Shown: piece by piece, positions 27,212 to 34,245 of the stretch
Position numbering within the stretch: the first letter of the stretch is position 1
Layout: every line of letters begins with the position of its first letter
Notes under the pieces: model-generated
What the model was told of the DNA's origin: nothing
Database searches by the model: none
Seen by the model: the letters and a program-made list of their open reading frames with translations, nothing else
Source of the DNA: Propionibacteriaceae bacterium
GTDB taxonomy: Bacteria > Actinomycetota > Actinomycetes > Propionibacteriales > Propionibacteriaceae
Assembly: GCA_030538315.1 (NCBI GenBank)
Contig: JAUNUF010000012.1
Span: 1 to 44,670 of the forward strand
DNA: 44,670 nucleotides
Direction of reading: 5' to 3'
Position numbers and translations under genes: made by a program

Positions 27212-27831
27212 CAGACAACGTGAGCGACCAGCCGCGCCGAGCGGCAGACGAGGCTTCGGTCAAGCAGAGCAACTGGAACGTCCCCAATGTGCTGACCGTG
27301 ATCCGCATCATCCTGGTGCCGGTCTACGTGGCCTTCCTGTTCCTCGGGCCTGAAGACTTCACGTGGCGGCTCTGGGCCACCATCGTGTTCGTGCTGGCGA
27401 TGCTCACGGATGTCGCGGACGGCAACATCGCGCGCAGGTACAACCTGGTCACGGATTTTGGCAAGCTGTGGGATCCGGTGGCAGATAAGGCGCTCACCGG
27501 GGCGGCTTTCGTTTCGCTCAGCATTCTGGGCGAGCTGCCGTGGTTCTTCACCATCATCATCCTCGTGCGTGAGTGGGGCATCACGTGGGTGCGGGCCGCC
27601 ATCGCCAAGTACGGGATCATGGCCGCCAACAAGGGCGGCAAGGCCAAGACGCTGACCCAGACGTTCGCGCTGATCCTGTTCAGCCTGAACCTCTCCTTCC
27701 TGCCCGGCTGGCTGCAGGTGATCGCGTGGGCATTGATGTGGGCGGCACTGGTGCTGACCGTGGTGACCGGCCTGGACTACCTGCGCAGCGCATGGATGAT
27801 CCGGCAGAAGGGCCGCGCACAGGAGGCCTAG
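27208..27831 (+). CDS. pgsA: CDP-diacylglycerol--glycerol-3-phosphate 3-phosphatidyltransferase
   Basis: A 207-residue membrane enzyme committing CDP-diacylglycerol to phosphatidylglycerol synthesis. The CDP-alcohol phosphotransferase motif is complete: Asp68, Asp71-Gly72, Ala75-Arg76, Gly85, Asp89 and Asp93. It has about five hydrophobic helices and a hydrophilic 23-residue N-terminus before [17 protein letters not shown]. The GTG start at 27208 lies in the rimO stop (GTGA). In this genomic setting (ftsK-pgsA-clgR) PgsA is the usual assignment, but other CDP-alcohol transferases share the motif. Confidence 0.9.
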   Translation: MTDNVSDQPRRAADEASVKQSNWNVPNVLTVIRIILVPVYVAFLFLGPEDFTWRLWATIVFVLAMLTDVADGNIARRYNLVTDFGKLWDPVADKALTGAAFVSLSILGELPWFFTIIILVREWGITWVRAAIAKYGIMAANKGGKAKTLTQTFALILFSLNLSFLPGWLQVIAWALMWAALVLTVVTGLDYLRSAWMIRQKGRAQEA

Positions 27832-27835
27832 CCAC

Positions 27836-27841
27836 TAGCCT
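27836..27841 (+). promoter_or_regulatory. Leaderless -10 of pncC
   Basis: TAGCCT, then GTCGGC, then the ATG at 27848. The hexamer begins five bases after the pgsA stop codon. Confidence 0.5.
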
Positions 27842-27847
27842 GTCGGC

Positions 27848-28327
27848 ATGACCCTCGTCGCCGATCTGCTCAAGAAGCTGACCCAGCGCTCCGTCACCCT
27901 GGCCACCTGCGAATCGCTCACGGGAGGCGGGCTCGGGGCTGCCATCACATCCGTGCCGGGGGCCTCTGCCGTCTACCGCGGAGGGCTCATCACCTACGCC
28001 CGGGATCTCAAGCACACGCTGGCCGGTGTCGACCAGGAACTCATCGACACCGAAGGCGTCGTCAACGAACTCACCGCCCTTCAGATGGCGGTGGGCGCTC
28101 AGCGGCGCTGCGAGGCGGATTGGGCCATCGCGACCACCGGGGTGGCCGGGCCCACCGAGACCGACGGCGTGAAGGTGGGTACGGTCTGGTTCGCGATCGT
28201 CGGCCCACGCATGGGCATGTCGCCAGCCCCCCAATACACGGAGCGGCGCGAGTTCGAGGGTGACCGCGAGGCCATCCGCGAGGCCGCCACGCAGCACGCC
28301 TTCGAGATGCTGATGCGGGTTCTGTAG
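27848..28327 (+). CDS. pncC: Nicotinamide-nucleotide amidohydrolase PncC (CinA C-terminal domain)
   Basis: A 159-residue stand-alone CinA C-terminal domain that deamidates nicotinamide mononucleotide in NAD recycling. Diagnostic stretches are TLATCESLTGGGLGAAITSVPGAS (near 17-40), VYRGGLITYA and ATTGVAGPTETDG with VGTVWFAI. The N-terminal competence-damage domain of full CinA is absent, which is normal for actinobacterial PncC. Translation is probably leaderless. It lies 104 bases before clgR, which has its own promoter. Confidence 0.92.
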   Translation: MTLVADLLKKLTQRSVTLATCESLTGGGLGAAITSVPGASAVYRGGLITYARDLKHTLAGVDQELIDTEGVVNELTALQMAVGAQRRCEADWAIATTGVAGPTETDGVKVGTVWFAIVGPRMGMSPAPQYTERREFEGDREAIREAATQHAFEMLMRVL

Positions 28328-28348
28328 AACTTGCTGGAAAAACAGTTT

Positions 28349-28383
28349 CGCTGACCGGGAACAAAACCGAAACCGTCGTGGTT
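28349..28383 (+). promoter_or_regulatory. ECF-sigma promoter of clgR with adjoining ClgR-like site
   Basis: GGGAAC (28357-28362), exactly 18 bases, then GTT (28381-28383): the spacing and core of SigE/SigH/SigR-type promoters (GGAAY-N18-GTT). The -35 overlaps CGCTGACCGGG (28349-28359), a partial match to the CGC-rich palindromes recognised by ClgR, which would allow autoregulation. Confidence 0.55.
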
Positions 28384-28431
28384 GTCCTTGTCGACGGCGG
28401 GCACCAGGCTCGCCTCAGCAAAGGAAATGCC

Positions 28432-28707
28432 GTGAAGACGATTCTGATTCGTAAGGTGATGGGCGAGACACTCCGGGAAATCCGGATGTGCGCTGGCATG
28501 ACCCTGCGAGAGGTCTCCATGGCCAGCATGGTCTCCTTGGGATATCTCTCCGAAATTGAGCGTGGGCACAAGGAAGCCTCCAGCGAAGTGCTGTTCTCCA
28601 TCGCCTCTGCGCTGGACGTGTCGCTGTCGGATCTGATGGCCACGATGAGCGGCAAGCTGGCCGCTCTTGAGGCCCAGCGTCTCCCGCACGTGGCGGTGGC
28701 CGCCTGA
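28432..28707 (+). CDS. clgR: ClgR-type XRE family transcriptional regulator of Clp protease genes
   Basis: A 91-residue regulator: a Cro/C1 helix-turn-helix spanning about residues 10-68 (MTLREVSMASMVSLGYLSEI then ERGHKEASSEVLFSIASALD), closely matching actinobacterial ClgR. It ends in PHVAVAA, an alanine-rich tail like the C-terminal signal through which ClgR is degraded by the ClpP protease it activates. I chose GTG 28432 because AAAGGA is upstream and the product then starts MKTILIRKVMGETLREIR, as in the family; an upstream in-frame GTG would lie within the promoter. The position after pgsA matches mycobacterial gene order. Confidence 0.9.
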   Translation: MKTILIRKVMGETLREIRMCAGMTLREVSMASMVSLGYLSEIERGHKEASSEVLFSIASALDVSLSDLMATMSGKLAALEAQRLPHVAVAA

Positions 28708-28723
28708 CGCCCTTGGGGTGAGG

Positions 28724-29521
28724 TCAGCGAGGGCCTTCCACCACATGAACCTCGACGCCGGCGTCCCGGATGCGCTGCAACTCAGCCTCCGGGGCGCCCG
28801 CATCAGTGACCAGCACCTGGATGTCCTTGATGTCTGCCACGCGGGCGAGCGTGGTGTGCCCGATCTTGGTGGAGTCGATCGCGACGATGACCCGTTGCGC
28901 CCGCTCGATCATCGCAAGGTTCGTGCGCGCCTCGATCTCGTCATGCGTGGTGAGACCGCCCGAGGAACTGATCCCATCGGCGCCCACCACTGCGGTGCCC
29001 ACATTCACGAGCTTCATGGTGGACTCGGCCAGCGAGCCAACGAGTTCCAGTGAGCTGGGGCGCAGCACGCCGCCGGCGATGAGAACGCGCCCCTGGCCCT
29101 GCTCGGCAGCCTCGAGCCCGATGCTGAGGGAGTTGGTGATGATTGTGAGGTCGTCGCGGTGCCGCAAGGCACGCAGGACCTCGGCGGTGGTGGTGCCGCC
29201 GGTCAGGCCGATGGCGTGCTTGCCCGTGGGGATGAGGCTGGCGACCGTGCGAGCGATCCGGCGCTTCGCGTCCTGATTGCGTCCATCTCGCAGCCGCACG
29301 GGTAGCTCACGGTTCCCCTTGACGGGGCGTGCGCCGCCGTGCGTGCGCTCCAACAGGCCCTGAGCCGCGAGCAGCGCCACGTCGCGACGGATGGTGGCCG
29401 CGGATGCCCCCAGTTGATCTGCCAGATAGGACAGGGGAAGTTGGCCCTGCTCCGTCAGAAGTGCGAGCAACGCGACCATGCGGTCCGATCGCTTGTGGGA
29501 GGGGGTGCCGGGCGCGTTCAT
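28724..29521 (-). CDS. DeoR/GlpR family transcriptional regulator
   Basis: A 265-residue sugar-phosphate-responsive regulator. The DeoR helix-turn-helix is at about residues 10-65 (RMVALLALLTEQGQLPLSYL then ADQLGASAATIRRDVALLAA), and the C-terminal DeoRC effector domain is marked by GLTGGTTTAEVLR, TNSLSIG and VGADGISSSGGLTTHD. The ATG at 29521 has AAGGAGCC upstream. It is convergent with clgR (16-base gap) and divergent from the DUF3046 gene. No sugar-metabolism operon is adjacent, so the target is not evident. Confidence 0.92.
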   Translation of the reverse strand: MNAPGTPSHKRSDRMVALLALLTEQGQLPLSYLADQLGASAATIRRDVALLAAQGLLERTHGGARPVKGNRELPVRLRDGRNQDAKRRIARTVASLIPTGKHAIGLTGGTTTAEVLRALRHRDDLTIITNSLSIGLEAAEQGQGRVLIAGGVLRPSSLELVGSLAESTMKLVNVGTAVVGADGISSSGGLTTHDEIEARTNLAMIERAQRVIVAIDSTKIGHTTLARVADIKDIQVLVTDAGAPEAELQRIRDAGVEVHVVEGPR

Positions 29522-29543
29522 CGGGGGCTCCTTTGCGCGTTTT

Positions 29544-29582
29544 GTGAGCGAGATTCTACCTTGTGCGCACTTGCAGTGAGCG
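29544..29582 (-). promoter_or_regulatory. deoR-type gene promoter flanked by direct repeats
   Basis: On the minus strand TAGAAT (29553-29558) is a good -10 for the DeoR gene. The heptamer GTGAGCG occurs at 29544-29550 and again at 29576-29582, 32 bases apart and on either side of that -10. It is a candidate autoregulatory operator. Confidence 0.35.
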
Positions 29583-29605
29583 CTCGGGTGGGGATTGTTG
29601 GCGTG

Positions 29606-29611
29606 TACCGT
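29606..29611 (+). promoter_or_regulatory. Leaderless -10 of the DUF3046 gene
   Basis: TACCGT, then GGGCCC, then the GTG at 29618: six-base spacing and no ribosome-binding site. Confidence 0.5.
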
Positions 29612-29617
29612 GGGCCC

Positions 29618-29812
29618 GTGCGTGAAGTTGAGCTCTGGGAGCGGATGAACGAGGTGCTACCCGGTGGGTATGCGGCCACCTGGGCTGATTCCGTCGTCCT
29701 GGAGGAGTTGGGGAGCCGGACGGTGCGGGAGGCGCTCGCTGCCGGGCTGCCCTGCAAGCGGATCTGGCGAGCCGTGTGGAAGCAGCTGGAATTGCCCTCG
29801 CACCTGCACTGA
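29618..29812 (+). CDS. DUF3046 domain protein upstream of recA
   Basis: A 64-residue protein, MREVELWERMNEVLPGGYAA onwards, of the DUF3046 family, which in actinobacteria sits immediately upstream of recA. It contains a predicted helical region (LEELGSRTVREALAAGLPCK) and a tryptophan-rich end (RIWRAVWKQLELPSHLH). The function is unknown; conserved linkage suggests a role in recombination or merely shared context. GTG 29618 is supported by the -10 six bases upstream and by the family's usual length. Confidence 0.88.
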   Translation: MREVELWERMNEVLPGGYAATWADSVVLEELGSRTVREALAAGLPCKRIWRAVWKQLELPSHLH

Positions 29813-29832
29813 GATTCATCGGCGTGTCGCAC

Positions 29833-29860
29833 TTGATTAGAACGGGTGTTCGCCTAGATT
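29833..29860 (+). promoter_or_regulatory. recA promoter with LexA (SOS) box
   Basis: TTGATT (29833-29838), 16 bases, TAGATT (29855-29860). The spacer holds TAGAACGGGTGTTCGC (29838-29853), which contains the SOS core GAAC-N4-GTTC, so LexA binding would block the promoter. Confidence 0.65.
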
Positions 29861-29871
29861 TTGATCCGTGG

Positions 29872-29880
29872 TTATCCACA
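29872..29880 (+). promoter_or_regulatory. DnaA-box sequence in the recA leader
   Basis: A perfect TTATCCACA lies about five bases past the expected recA transcription start. A second copy occurs at 37777-37785 in front of hflX. Confidence 0.35.
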
Positions 29881-29977
29881 GGTGAGCAAGCTGATGAGAA
29901 ATTGTCAGGGCCGCTACCTACAGTGATCATGAAGCTGAAATCACCGGCCGTGGCCGGATTCTGGAAGGACACCCTTG

Positions 29978-31021
29978 ATGGCGGTATCAGACCGTGAGAA
30001 GGCGCTGGAGGCGGCGCTCGCCCAGATCGAAAAGGCCCACGGCAAGGGATCGGTGATGCGGCTGGGCGAAGACAACCGCCAGCCCATTGATGTGATCCCC
30101 ACCGGATCGGTCGCGTTGGATGTGGCCCTCGGCATCGGCGGTTTGCCGCGCGGCCGCGTGGTCGAGGTCTACGGCCCTGAGTCCAGCGGCAAGACGACGG
30201 TGGCGCTCCACGCCATCGCCAACGCCCAGCGGGGCGGTGGCATCTGCGCCTTCATCGACGCGGAGCACGCCCTTGACCCTGATTACGCCCAGAAGCTGGG
30301 CGTCAACACGGATGAGCTCCTCGTCTCGCAGCCAGACAATGGCGAGCAGGCGCTGGAGATCGCAGACACCCTGGTGCGCTCGGGTGCGCTGACCCTCATC
30401 GTCATCGACTCGGTGGCCGCCCTGACGCCTCGTGCCGAGATCGAAGGCGAGATGGGAGATTCCCACGTCGGCCTCCAGGCCCGCCTCATGTCGCAGGCGC
30501 TGCGCAAGATGACCGGCGCACTCAAGACGTCGAACACCACCGCCATCTTCATCAACCAGCTCCGCGAGAAGATCGGCGTCATGTTCGGCAGCCCGGAAAC
30601 CACCACCGGTGGCCGTGCGTTGAAGTTCTACTCGTCGGTGCGCCTGGACGTGCGCCGCATCGAGACGCTGAAGGATGGCACGGAGATGGTGGGCAACCGC
30701 ACCCGCGTCAAGGTGGTCAAGAACAAGGTGGCCCCGCCCTTCAAGCAGGCAGAGTTCGACATCATCTATGGCGAAGGCATCTCCCGCGAGGGTTCGCTGA
30801 TCGACATGGGTGTGGATGCGGGCATCATCCGCAAGGCCGGTGCCTGGTTCACCTACGAGGCGGATCAGCTGGGTCAGGGCAAGGAGAACGCCCGCAACTT
30901 CCTGAAGAACAACCCGGAGATCGCGGCAGAGATCGAACGCCGCATCCGCGTGCATCTCGGGGTGGACAAGGACGCTGTTCCTGAGGGCGTGAACCCGGAG
31001 ACGGGGGAAGTTGACTTCTGA
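29978..31021 (+). CDS. recA: Recombinase RecA
   Basis: A 347-residue recombinase that forms filaments on single-stranded DNA, exchanges strands and triggers LexA self-cleavage. Walker A is GPESSGKT (66-73), Walker B is [10 protein letters not shown], and loop L2 is in the [20 protein letters not shown] region. No intein is present. I chose ATG 29978, with AAGGA about nine bases upstream; a TTG directly before it is an alternative. It has a LexA-controlled promoter and is followed by recX, which overlaps its last 11 bases. Confidence 0.98.
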   Translation: MAVSDREKALEAALAQIEKAHGKGSVMRLGEDNRQPIDVIPTGSVALDVALGIGGLPRGRVVEVYGPESSGKTTVALHAIANAQRGGGICAFIDAEHALDPDYAQKLGVNTDELLVSQPDNGEQALEIADTLVRSGALTLIVIDSVAALTPRAEIEGEMGDSHVGLQARLMSQALRKMTGALKTSNTTAIFINQLREKIGVMFGSPETTTGGRALKFYSSVRLDVRRIETLKDGTEMVGNRTRVKVVKNKVAPPFKQAEFDIIYGEGISREGSLIDMGVDAGIIRKAGAWFTYEADQLGQGKENARNFLKNNPEIAAEIERRIRVHLGVDKDAVPEGVNPETGEVDF

Positions 31022-31544
31022 GCGCAGCGCGGAGGAGCGGGCCGCCCAAGTGGAGGTGGCCCGCAAGATCGCGCTGGATCAGCTCGCCACGCGGGCGCGT
31101 TCAGAACAAGAGCTGCGGCAGGTGATGCAGCGCCGCAACGTCCCAGCAGATGTTGCGGACGAAATCGTGGAGCGCTTCACCGAGGTTGGGCTGCTCAACG
31201 ATGCCGCCTTCGCGCAGGCACTCACAGCGTCCCGCTCGGAATTCAGCCTGCGGGGGAGGGCGCGTATCCGGCAGGAGCTGCAGGCTAAGGGCATCGAGCG
31301 GGAGATCGCCAACGAGGTGTTGGCAGACATCAATCCCGAGGTTGAGCGAGAGGCTGCGCTCACCTTGGCCCGCCGTCGGATGAGGTCCATGGCAGGCCTG
31401 CAACGCCATGTCGCGAGGCGCCGCATGGCAGGCGTGCTCGCGCGCCGAGGCTTCCCATCCAGTGTTGTCAGCTCGGTGCTCGAAGAGGTGTTGGGCTCTG
31501 ATTGGCAGGACGAATCGGTTGAGTTTTCCACAGGGGAGCAATAG
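31011..31544 (+). CDS. recX: RecA regulator RecX
   Basis: A 177-residue, three-helix-repeat protein that limits RecA filament growth. Typical segments are [40 protein letters not shown] and [19 protein letters not shown]. The best start is TTG 31011 ([16 protein letters not shown]), overlapping the recA end by 11 bases, so it is translated in step with recA. A GTG further in is possible but would remove family-typical N-terminal residues. A TTTTCCACA sequence lies in its 3' end. Confidence 0.9.
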   Translation: MTSERSAEERAAQVEVARKIALDQLATRARSEQELRQVMQRRNVPADVADEIVERFTEVGLLNDAAFAQALTASRSEFSLRGRARIRQELQAKGIEREIANEVLADINPEVEREAALTLARRRMRSMAGLQRHVARRRMAGVLARRGFPSSVVSSVLEEVLGSDWQDESVEFSTGEQ

Positions 31545-31752
31545 GCTCTAACGCAAGGTCCCCGGACCCCGCATGAACCCGCTCCCGCCTCGGCCGGAGC
31601 ACTTGAAACCCCGCACATAACTGACAACCTGACTTCAAGACCCTCTTTCTCCGCGGCGTCGTTGCCGCGGTGACCTTGCCGTCTCCCGTGACGTTGGTGC
31701 CTTACCCTCATGCGGTTCCGTGACCACTTGAATGCGGATATGAGGAGGCATC
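31545..31752. other. Intergenic region between recX and rny
   Basis: This 208-base gap holds no convincing gene. A hairpin CCGCGGC/GCCGCGG (31651-31657 with 31664-31670) is preceded by a pyrimidine run and could end recA-recX transcripts. No clear promoter with a -35 is visible for rny, which has a strong GAGGAGG ribosome-binding site near 31742-31748. Confidence 0.5.
31651..31670 (+). terminator. Hairpin downstream of recX
   Basis: Perfect seven-base arms CCGCGGC and GCCGCGG around loop GTCGTT, about 105 bases past the recX stop. There is no U-tract, so its role as a terminator is tentative. Confidence 0.4.
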
Positions 31753-33327
31753 ATGCCTGAGCTTGGTTGGATCATTGCTGGAATCGCGCTGATCGGCCTC
31801 GTGGTGCTCGTGGTGATCCTCAGACGCCAGGCAGCCCAAGCCATCGCTGAACGGCTCAAGTGGGAACGGCGCGCGAAGGACGACATGGCCTCTGCGCGCG
31901 CCAATGCCCAAGCCGCCGCCACCATCGCTGAGGAGCGGGCCCGGGAGGCCCTTGAGGACGCAGAGCGCCGGCGCACGGAGATGGAGACGATGCTCACGGC
32001 TCAGCGCCAGGAACTTCGTGAATCCAGAGCGGCCCAGGAACGTCGCGAATCCCGGCTGCACGAACGCGAAGACCGGCTCTCCGCCGAAGCTGAAGGGCTG
32101 GCAGCCCGGGCGGAACGCCTCGAGGCCCAGCGCGCGGAGTTGCGCGAAAAGCGAGAGGAGCTTCGCCTGCTCGAGGATCGCACAACCACTGAGCTGGAGC
32201 GGATCGCCGGGTTGAGCCACGAGGAGGCGCGCCACGAGGTGGTGGCTGCTGCGGAGAAGCAGGCCAAGCTGACCGCCACCTCCCTGGCCCGCGACATCGA
32301 GGCCACGGCCAAGCGGGATGCAGACAGGCTCGCCCGCGGCATCATCACCACTGCCATTCAGCGCGTTGCTTCGGAACAGACCTCCGAATCAGTGGTCAGC
32401 ACGGTGGATCTGCCCAGTGACGACATGAAGGGGCGCATCATCGGCCGGGAGGGCCGCAACATCCGCGCCTTCGAACAGATCACCGGCGTCAATGTGCTGA
32501 TCGATGACACTCCGGAATCCGTGCTGCTGAGCAGCTTTGACCCGGTGCGCCGCGAGACCGCGCGCATCACGCTTGTCGACCTCATCGCGGACGGCCGCAT
32601 TCACCCCGCCCGGATCGAAGAGGTGCACGAACGCAGTGTCAGGCAGATCAACGAGCGGGTTCTTCGGGCAGCTGAGGATGCGCTGACGGAGGTTGGCATC
32701 GTCGATCTCCACCCTGATTTGGTGCCCACCGTGGGGGCCCTGGCGTTTCGCACCTCCTACGGTCAGAACGTGCTGCGCCACCTGGTGGAGTGCGCTCACC
32801 TCGCCGGCGTGATGGCCGCCGAACTGGGGCTCGATGTGGCCACCTGCAAGCGCGCCGCCTTCCTGCACGACATCGGCAAGGCGCTCACGCATGAGGTGGA
32901 GGGGCCGCACGCCATCATCGGAGCCGAACTGCTGCGGGCTCACGGTGAGCATGAGGACATCGTCCACGCCGTCGAGGCCCATCACAACGAGGTGGAGCCC
33001 CGCACGGTGGAGGCCATCCTGACGCAGGCTGCGGATGCCATTTCGGGCTCCCGCCCCGGTGCTCGCCGTGAGTCGTTGGAGGCCTACGTGGAGCGCATGG
33101 AGAACCTCGAGCACATCGCCACCAAGCATGAGGGCGTCCTGCGCGCCTACGCGATGCAGGCTGGCCGCGAGGTGCGAGTCATGGTGTCGCCGGATCAGAT
33201 CGACGATGCGGGCGCCCATGCGCTCGCCCGCGACATCGCTGGCGAGGTGGAAAAGACGCTCAGCTACCCCGGCCAGATCCGGATCACCGTGGTGCGCGAA
33301 TCGCGCGCCACGGAGACGGCGCACTGA
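31753..33327 (+). CDS. rny: Ribonuclease Y
   Basis: A 524-residue membrane-anchored endoribonuclease that starts mRNA decay. Residues 4-24 form the N-terminal transmembrane helix (LGWIIAGIALIGLVVLVVIL), and about 25-175 are a charged coiled coil. The KH domain has GRIIGREGRN at 227-236, and the HD metal site is His372-Asp373 in FLHDIGKALTHEVEGPHA. It has the usual length and domain order of RNase Y. The ATG follows GAGGAGG. Its stop abuts that of the convergent epimerase in the palindrome TGATCA (33325-33330). Confidence 0.95.
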   Translation: MPELGWIIAGIALIGLVVLVVILRRQAAQAIAERLKWERRAKDDMASARANAQAAATIAEERAREALEDAERRRTEMETMLTAQRQELRESRAAQERRESRLHEREDRLSAEAEGLAARAERLEAQRAELREKREELRLLEDRTTTELERIAGLSHEEARHEVVAAAEKQAKLTATSLARDIEATAKRDADRLARGIITTAIQRVASEQTSESVVSTVDLPSDDMKGRIIGREGRNIRAFEQITGVNVLIDDTPESVLLSSFDPVRRETARITLVDLIADGRIHPARIEEVHERSVRQINERVLRAAEDALTEVGIVDLHPDLVPTVGALAFRTSYGQNVLRHLVECAHLAGVMAAELGLDVATCKRAAFLHDIGKALTHEVEGPHAIIGAELLRAHGEHEDIVHAVEAHHNEVEPRTVEAILTQAADAISGSRPGARRESLEAYVERMENLEHIATKHEGVLRAYAMQAGREVRVMVSPDQIDDAGAHALARDIAGEVEKTLSYPGQIRITVVRESRATETAH

Positions 33328-34212
33328 TCAGACGAGATCCAACCGGATACCCCACCTCGAGGTGGTCTCGTCGCCTGGCTCGAGCACGATCAGTCCATCA
33401 TGTGTGGGGCCCACGTTGAAGGCATCCGGGCCACAGGTCATGGGCTCCACCGCCAGCGCATCGCGCGTGGGCGGCGTGTAGATCTGGAACCACGGCATCG
33501 TCTCGTTTGCCCACACCGCGACGGTGTGCGCCGGGGTGGCGATGCGGACCTCCCACGCGCCATCGGCGCCAGTCAGCGCGGTGTCGAACTGCGTCTCGCC
33601 CACCACGCGGGGGGTTCGGAAGTCGTGCTCGGGCGAAACGTCCGTCACCCGGATGGGCAGCAGGCGCTCCGGGTCCACCTCGAGTTCCTGCCCGAAGGGG
33701 AGCGTCAACTCGGCAACGCTGAGATCTGCTGCCACGTACGGATGCACGCCGTAGCCGTACGGAGCCCGGGTGGCGCCCACGTTGCGCGCGGTGACCGAGA
33801 CGGTGAGCCCGCCGTCGTGCAGCGCGTGGATGATTTCCACCTCAAGCACCGCGTTCCACCCCGTCTGGGGGTAGATGGTGGTGGCCTGCACCACCTCGGC
33901 GTCGGTGTGGCTGATGAGCCGCCAGGCAACTCCCTCGCCCAGCCCGTGCAGGGCGGTGTTGCGGGCAGGCTCGCTGATGGGCAGCTGGTAGGCCACGCCG
34001 TCGAACGTGTAGCGGCCATCGCGGATCCGATTGGGCCACGGCACCAGGTGCCTCCCCATGGCAACGGACGGGGCCTCCTCCTCGCCGAAACTCCACAACA
34101 ATTCCACGCCATCGTGGGTGAGGCTGCGCAGGATGGCGCCCACTTCGGTGACGACGGCGGCATAGGGCCCGGAATGGATGCGGTACTGCTGACCGGTCGG
34201 CAGGATGCTCAT
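33328..34212 (-). CDS. Aldose 1-epimerase family protein
   Basis: A 294-residue beta-sandwich mutarotase that interconverts alpha and beta sugar anomers. Family landmarks are GRHLVPWPNRIRDGRYTF, the active-site histidine in NTALHGLGEG, YGYGVHPYV with the second histidine, and a C-terminal LEPGDETTSRWGIRL with the catalytic glutamate region. ATG 34212 is supported by TACTCT seven bases upstream (leaderless), while the long upstream frame runs into miaB. It is not linked to galactose genes. It could act on hexose phosphates like YeaD-type epimerases. Confidence 0.88.
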   Translation of the reverse strand: MSILPTGQQYRIHSGPYAAVVTEVGAILRSLTHDGVELLWSFGEEEAPSVAMGRHLVPWPNRIRDGRYTFDGVAYQLPISEPARNTALHGLGEGVAWRLISHTDAEVVQATTIYPQTGWNAVLEVEIIHALHDGGLTVSVTARNVGATRAPYGYGVHPYVAADLSVAELTLPFGQELEVDPERLLPIRVTDVSPEHDFRTPRVVGETQFDTALTGADGAWEVRIATPAHTVAVWANETMPWFQIYTPPTRDALAVEPMTCGPDAFNVGPTHDGLIVLEPGDETTSRWGIRLDLV

Positions 34213-34219
34213 GGTTTGA

Positions 34220-34225
34220 AGAGTA
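34220..34225 (-). promoter_or_regulatory. Leaderless -10 of the aldose epimerase gene
   Basis: On the minus strand TACTCT is followed by seven bases and the ATG at 34212. It sits back to back with the miaB -10, five bases away. Confidence 0.5.
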
Positions 34226-34230
34226 GTAGG

Positions 34231-34236
34231 TAGCAT
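34231..34236 (+). promoter_or_regulatory. -10 of miaB, divergent from the epimerase promoter
   Basis: TAGCAT lies nine bases before the miaB ATG, giving a leader of at most a few bases. No ribosome-binding site is present. Confidence 0.4.
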
Positions 34237-34245
34237 GGCTTCGCT

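Noticed and set aside
31545-31752. Possible small RNA or ORF in the recX-rny gap
   Set aside because: Only a GC-rich hairpin and frames of about 15 codons are visible, with no C-rich double-stem pattern of 6C RNA and no conserved fold that I recognise.
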